This document shows positions 6,511-7,857 of a DNA stretch of 7,857 nucleotides, piece after piece (positions within the stretch are counted from its first letter, which is position 1; every line of letters begins with the position of its first letter). Origin of the DNA: an uncultured Prevotellaceae bacterium (GTDB lineage Bacteria > Bacteroidota > Bacteroidia > Bacteroidales > Bacteroidaceae). The position numbers and the translations under genes are program-made. The stretch spans positions 1 to 7,857 of the forward strand of contig OMTC01000123.1 in the NCBI GenBank assembly GCA_900313845.1, written 5' to 3'. The notes beneath the pieces are model-generated. The model searched no databases, was not told where the DNA came from, and saw only the letters and a list, made by a program, of their open reading frames with translations.

Positions 6511-6550
6511 AAAACGAAAAAAGGTTGGCTCTTGTGGGAGTCAACCTTTT
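6511..6550 (-). terminator. Intrinsic terminator of the rpsF-rpsR-rplI operon
   Basis: The arms 6519-6531 and 6538-6550 pair over 13 positions (AAAAGGTTGGCTC with GAGTCAACCTTTT, one G-T wobble) around a 6-base loop. Read on the minus strand the stem is followed by a T-rich run (complement of 6511-6522), giving a standard rho-independent terminator 23 bases after the rplI stop. On the plus strand the 3' arm ends in TTTT, so it may also stop transcripts from the left. Confidence 0.88.
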
Positions 6551-6572
6551 AGTGTTTTGATACTAACTGCGA

Positions 6573-7127
6573 TTATGCTTCAGTTACTACTTCGAGATCT
6601 TCTTCGTCGAAGTCGTCAACGTCAGCTACTGCAGCTGGTGCAGGTTCTGCTGCTGGAGCTGGAGCAGGAGTCTCTTCTACGTAAGAACCGTCGGAAACTA
6701 CGTTGAAAGGAACTTCAACAGCTACTTCCTTGTGGAGCTGAACTGTTGCTACATAGCTACCGAGTGCCTTCACTGACTTGAAGTTGATGAGCTTCTGATC
6801 CACTTCGATGCCCTTAGCTGCGAGAGCTTCAGCAATCTGAGCTGGACCTACAGAACCGTAGATGTTCTTGCCATCGGATACCTTTGCCTCGATAGTGAGA
6901 GCTACGCCTTCATAGCGTGCTGCTGCAGTTTCTGCGTCAGCCTTAATCTTAGCAATCTTGTGAGCGCGCTGCTTCAATTCCTCGGCGAGCTGCTTCTGAG
7001 CCTTTTCAGTTGCGAGAACTGCGAGACCCTGAGGAAGAAGATAGTTGCGGCCATAACCGTCCTTTACTGTGAGGACATCGTCCTTGTAGCCTAAGCCCTG
7101 GACGTCTTTCTTCAAAATAATCTTCAT
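6573..7127 (-). CDS. rplI: 50S ribosomal protein bL9 with acidic C-terminal extension
   Basis: 184 aa. bL9 binds 23S rRNA near the L1 stalk and helps maintain reading frame. The N-terminal rRNA-binding domain (residues 1-40) carries the family signature (VKDGYGRNYLLPQGLA). A long charged connecting helix follows (about 41-75), then the C-terminal domain (about 76-146). The usual length is close to 148 aa. Here a 38-residue tail (147-184) is added, beginning GSYVEETPAPAPAAE and ending DDFDEEDLEVVTEA. It has 12 acidic residues and no basic ones. The start is fixed by a strong AGGAGG six bases upstream and by the conserved MKIILKKDVQGLG. It is the third gene of the operon, 18 bases after rpsR. 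Confidence 0.97.
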   Translation of the reverse strand: MKIILKKDVQGLGYKDDVLTVKDGYGRNYLLPQGLAVLATEKAQKQLAEELKQRAHKIAKIKADAETAAARYEGVALTIEAKVSDGKNIYGSVGPAQIAEALAAKGIEVDQKLINFKSVKALGSYVATVQLHKEVAVEVPFNVVSDGSYVEETPAPAPAAEPAPAAVADVDDFDEEDLEVVTEA

Positions 7128-7133
7128 ATCTTA

Positions 7134-7139
7134 CCTCCT
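7134..7139 (-). promoter_or_regulatory. Strong Shine-Dalgarno of rplI
   Basis: AGGAGG on the minus strand, six bases before the rplI ATG. It is unusual for this phylum, where most genes start without such a site, including all the secreted-protein genes in this window. Confidence 0.85.
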
Positions 7140-7145
7140 GTTTAA

Positions 7146-7421
7146 TTACTTCAACAAGTCTGTTACGAATGGAAGGAGTGCAATCTGACGTGCACGCTTC
7201 ACTGCCTGAGCCACGCGGCGCTGATACTTCAAAGAGGTGCCTGTGATGCGGCGAGGGAGAATCTTACCCTGCTCGTTGAGGAACTTCTTGAGGAATTCAG
7301 GATCCTTGTAGTCGATGTATTTGATACCGCTCTTCTTGAAACGGCAATACTTCTTCTTCTTGACGTCGATAGCGTTTGGAGTCAAGTAGCGAATTTCTGA
7401 TGTTGCTTGTGGTGTTGCCAT
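7146..7421 (-). CDS. rpsR: 30S ribosomal protein bS18
   Basis: 91 aa, a normal length. bS18 pairs with bS6 on the platform of the small subunit. The family core is plain: CRFKKSGIKYIDYKD, then FLNEQGKILPRRITGTS and the basic helix QRRVAQAVKRARQIALLP. The start (MATPQATSEIRYLTPNAIDV) follows a strong AGGAGG that is formed inside the last codons of rpsF; the two genes are separated by only 2 bases. That overlap of ribosome-binding site and upstream coding sequence suggests coupled translation of bS6 and bS18, which function as a heterodimer. Confidence 0.98.
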   Translation of the reverse strand: MATPQATSEIRYLTPNAIDVKKKKYCRFKKSGIKYIDYKDPEFLKKFLNEQGKILPRRITGTSLKYQRRVAQAVKRARQIALLPFVTDLLK

Positions 7422-7423
7422 GA

Positions 7424-7759
7424 TTATGCCTCCTTGTTTTTGTTACGACGCTTCTCAGCATACTGAGCAGCATACTTTTCGTTCTTGACTGTGATGTAGC
7501 GGAGCACACGCTCGTCGCGGCGCAACTGCAACTCAAAATTAGCGATCACTGTTGGCTCTGCCTTGAACTCAATCATGCCATAGAAGCCAGTTGACTTCTT
7601 CTGGATTGGGTAGGCCAGCTTGCGAAGACCCCAGCTCTCCTCGCTGAACACGTCTGCGCCAGCGTTTGTGAGGACGCTCTTGATCTTTTCTACCGCTTCC
7701 TTTGTCTGTTCGTCAGACAAAACGGGAGTAAGGATGAAAACGGTTTCGTACTGATTCAT
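7424..7759 (-). CDS. rpsF: 30S ribosomal protein bS6
   Basis: 111 aa with the start at 7759 (MNQYETVFILTPVLSDEQ), which matches the family N-terminus. An in-frame ATG at 7819 would add 20 residues lying in the promoter and leader and is rejected. The ferredoxin-like fold is recognisable by the opening beta strand, 'ESWGLRKLAYPIQKKSTGFY' near the middle and 'ELQLRRDERVLRYITVKNEK' after it. The C-terminus is basic (EKRRNKNKEA). First gene of the rpsF-rpsR-rplI operon. Its own leader is A/T-rich with no Shine-Dalgarno, in contrast with the two genes downstream. In many bacteria the bS6:bS18 pair represses its own mRNA; no clear copy of that binding motif was established here. Confidence 0.97.
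   Translation of the reverse strand: MNQYETVFILTPVLSDEQTKEAVEKIKSVLTNAGADVFSEESWGLRKLAYPIQKKSTGFYGMIEFKAEPTVIANFELQLRRDERVLRYITVKNEKYAAQYAEKRRNKNKEA
7429..7435 (-). promoter_or_regulatory. Strong Shine-Dalgarno of rpsR inside the rpsF 3' end
   Basis: AAGGAGG on the minus strand, seven bases before the rpsR ATG. It is made by the rpsF codons for K-E-A that precede its TAA, so ribosomes finishing rpsF pass over it. Confidence 0.85.
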
Positions 7760-7827
7760 ACTGTTGTTAAAAAATAAATAATTAAATAAAAAAGGTGCTC
7801 CGCGCAATTTTTCACGCAAAGCGGTTG

Positions 7828-7835
7828 CAAAGGTA
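7828..7835 (-). promoter_or_regulatory. -7 element of the rpsF operon promoter
   Basis: TACCTTTG on the minus strand is a full match to TAnnTTTG. The -33 TTTG would fall at the last bases of the window or just beyond, so it cannot be confirmed. Transcription would begin near 7821, giving a leader of about 60 bases that is almost entirely A/T in its second half. Confidence 0.7.
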
Positions 7836-7857
7836 CGACAAATTTTTGAATAATTGA

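Larger units (their letters stand above)
6041..6517. other. Gene-free interval with repeats and hairpins
   Basis: This stretch between the convergent gene groups contains no frame with recognisable protein features. The longest (6178-6426, plus) reads through the hairpin cluster and the 22-bp repeats and gives a basic, low-information sequence. What it holds is structure: a two-copy repeat at 6092-6135, a hairpin cluster at 6182-6263 and a five-copy tandem repeat at 6359-6471. No clear TAnnTTTG promoter was seen inside it on either strand. Confidence 0.7.

Noticed and set aside
7760..7819. Upstream in-frame start for rpsF at 7819
   Set aside because: It would add 20 residues not found in bS6, and it lies almost at the predicted transcription start.

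Overview
This window looks like part of a Bacteroidales chromosome, most likely Prevotella or a close relative. Three things suggest this. Upstream regions carry the Bacteroidetes promoter signature (TAnnTTTG, with an upstream TTTG). Most start codons lack a Shine-Dalgarno sequence and follow A/T-rich leaders. The secreted proteins belong to Bacteroidales families and two end in the type IX-like 'YxLxGxxx...NGKKxLK' tail. The genus is an inference.

Layout. At the left edge (1-544, minus) is the start of an ECF sigma-70 factor gene cut by the window end. A 268-bp divergent promoter region (545-812) separates it from a plus-strand cluster of secreted proteins (813-6040). The first two reading frames (813-1856 and 1862-3205) together form one protein with a signal peptide, about five tandem DUF4859-like repeats and a C-terminal sorting-like tail. 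They are separated by a frame change and a stop at the repeat 2/repeat 3 junction, so the gene looks broken there. A compound repeat follows (3215-3359): two GC-rich inverted arms around a TTTTCAC heptamer array. Next comes a 370-aa secreted protein of unknown function with its own sorting-like tail (3375-4487). Its stop overlaps the start of a 518-aa secreted HEXXH metallopeptidase-like protein resembling DUF6055 (4484-6040).

The interval 6041-6572 has no convincing gene but is rich in structure: a two-copy imperfect 22-bp repeat, a tight hairpin cluster ending in a probable terminator for the secreted-protein cluster, five tandem copies of another 22-bp repeat, and the terminator of the convergent ribosomal operon.

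The right end (6573-7759, minus) is the operon rpsF-rpsR-rplI, encoding bS6, bS18 and bL9, read from a TACCTTTG promoter near the window edge. bL9 has an acidic Pro/Ala-rich C-terminal extension. rpsR and rplI both have strong AGGAGG sites, unlike every other gene here. That is notable because bS6 and bS18 help hide the anti-Shine-Dalgarno end of 16S rRNA in Bacteroidetes ribosomes.

The secreted proteins probably act together at the cell surface or outside the cell. The sigma factor may or may not control them; only the divergent arrangement suggests it. No substrate can be named from the sequence.
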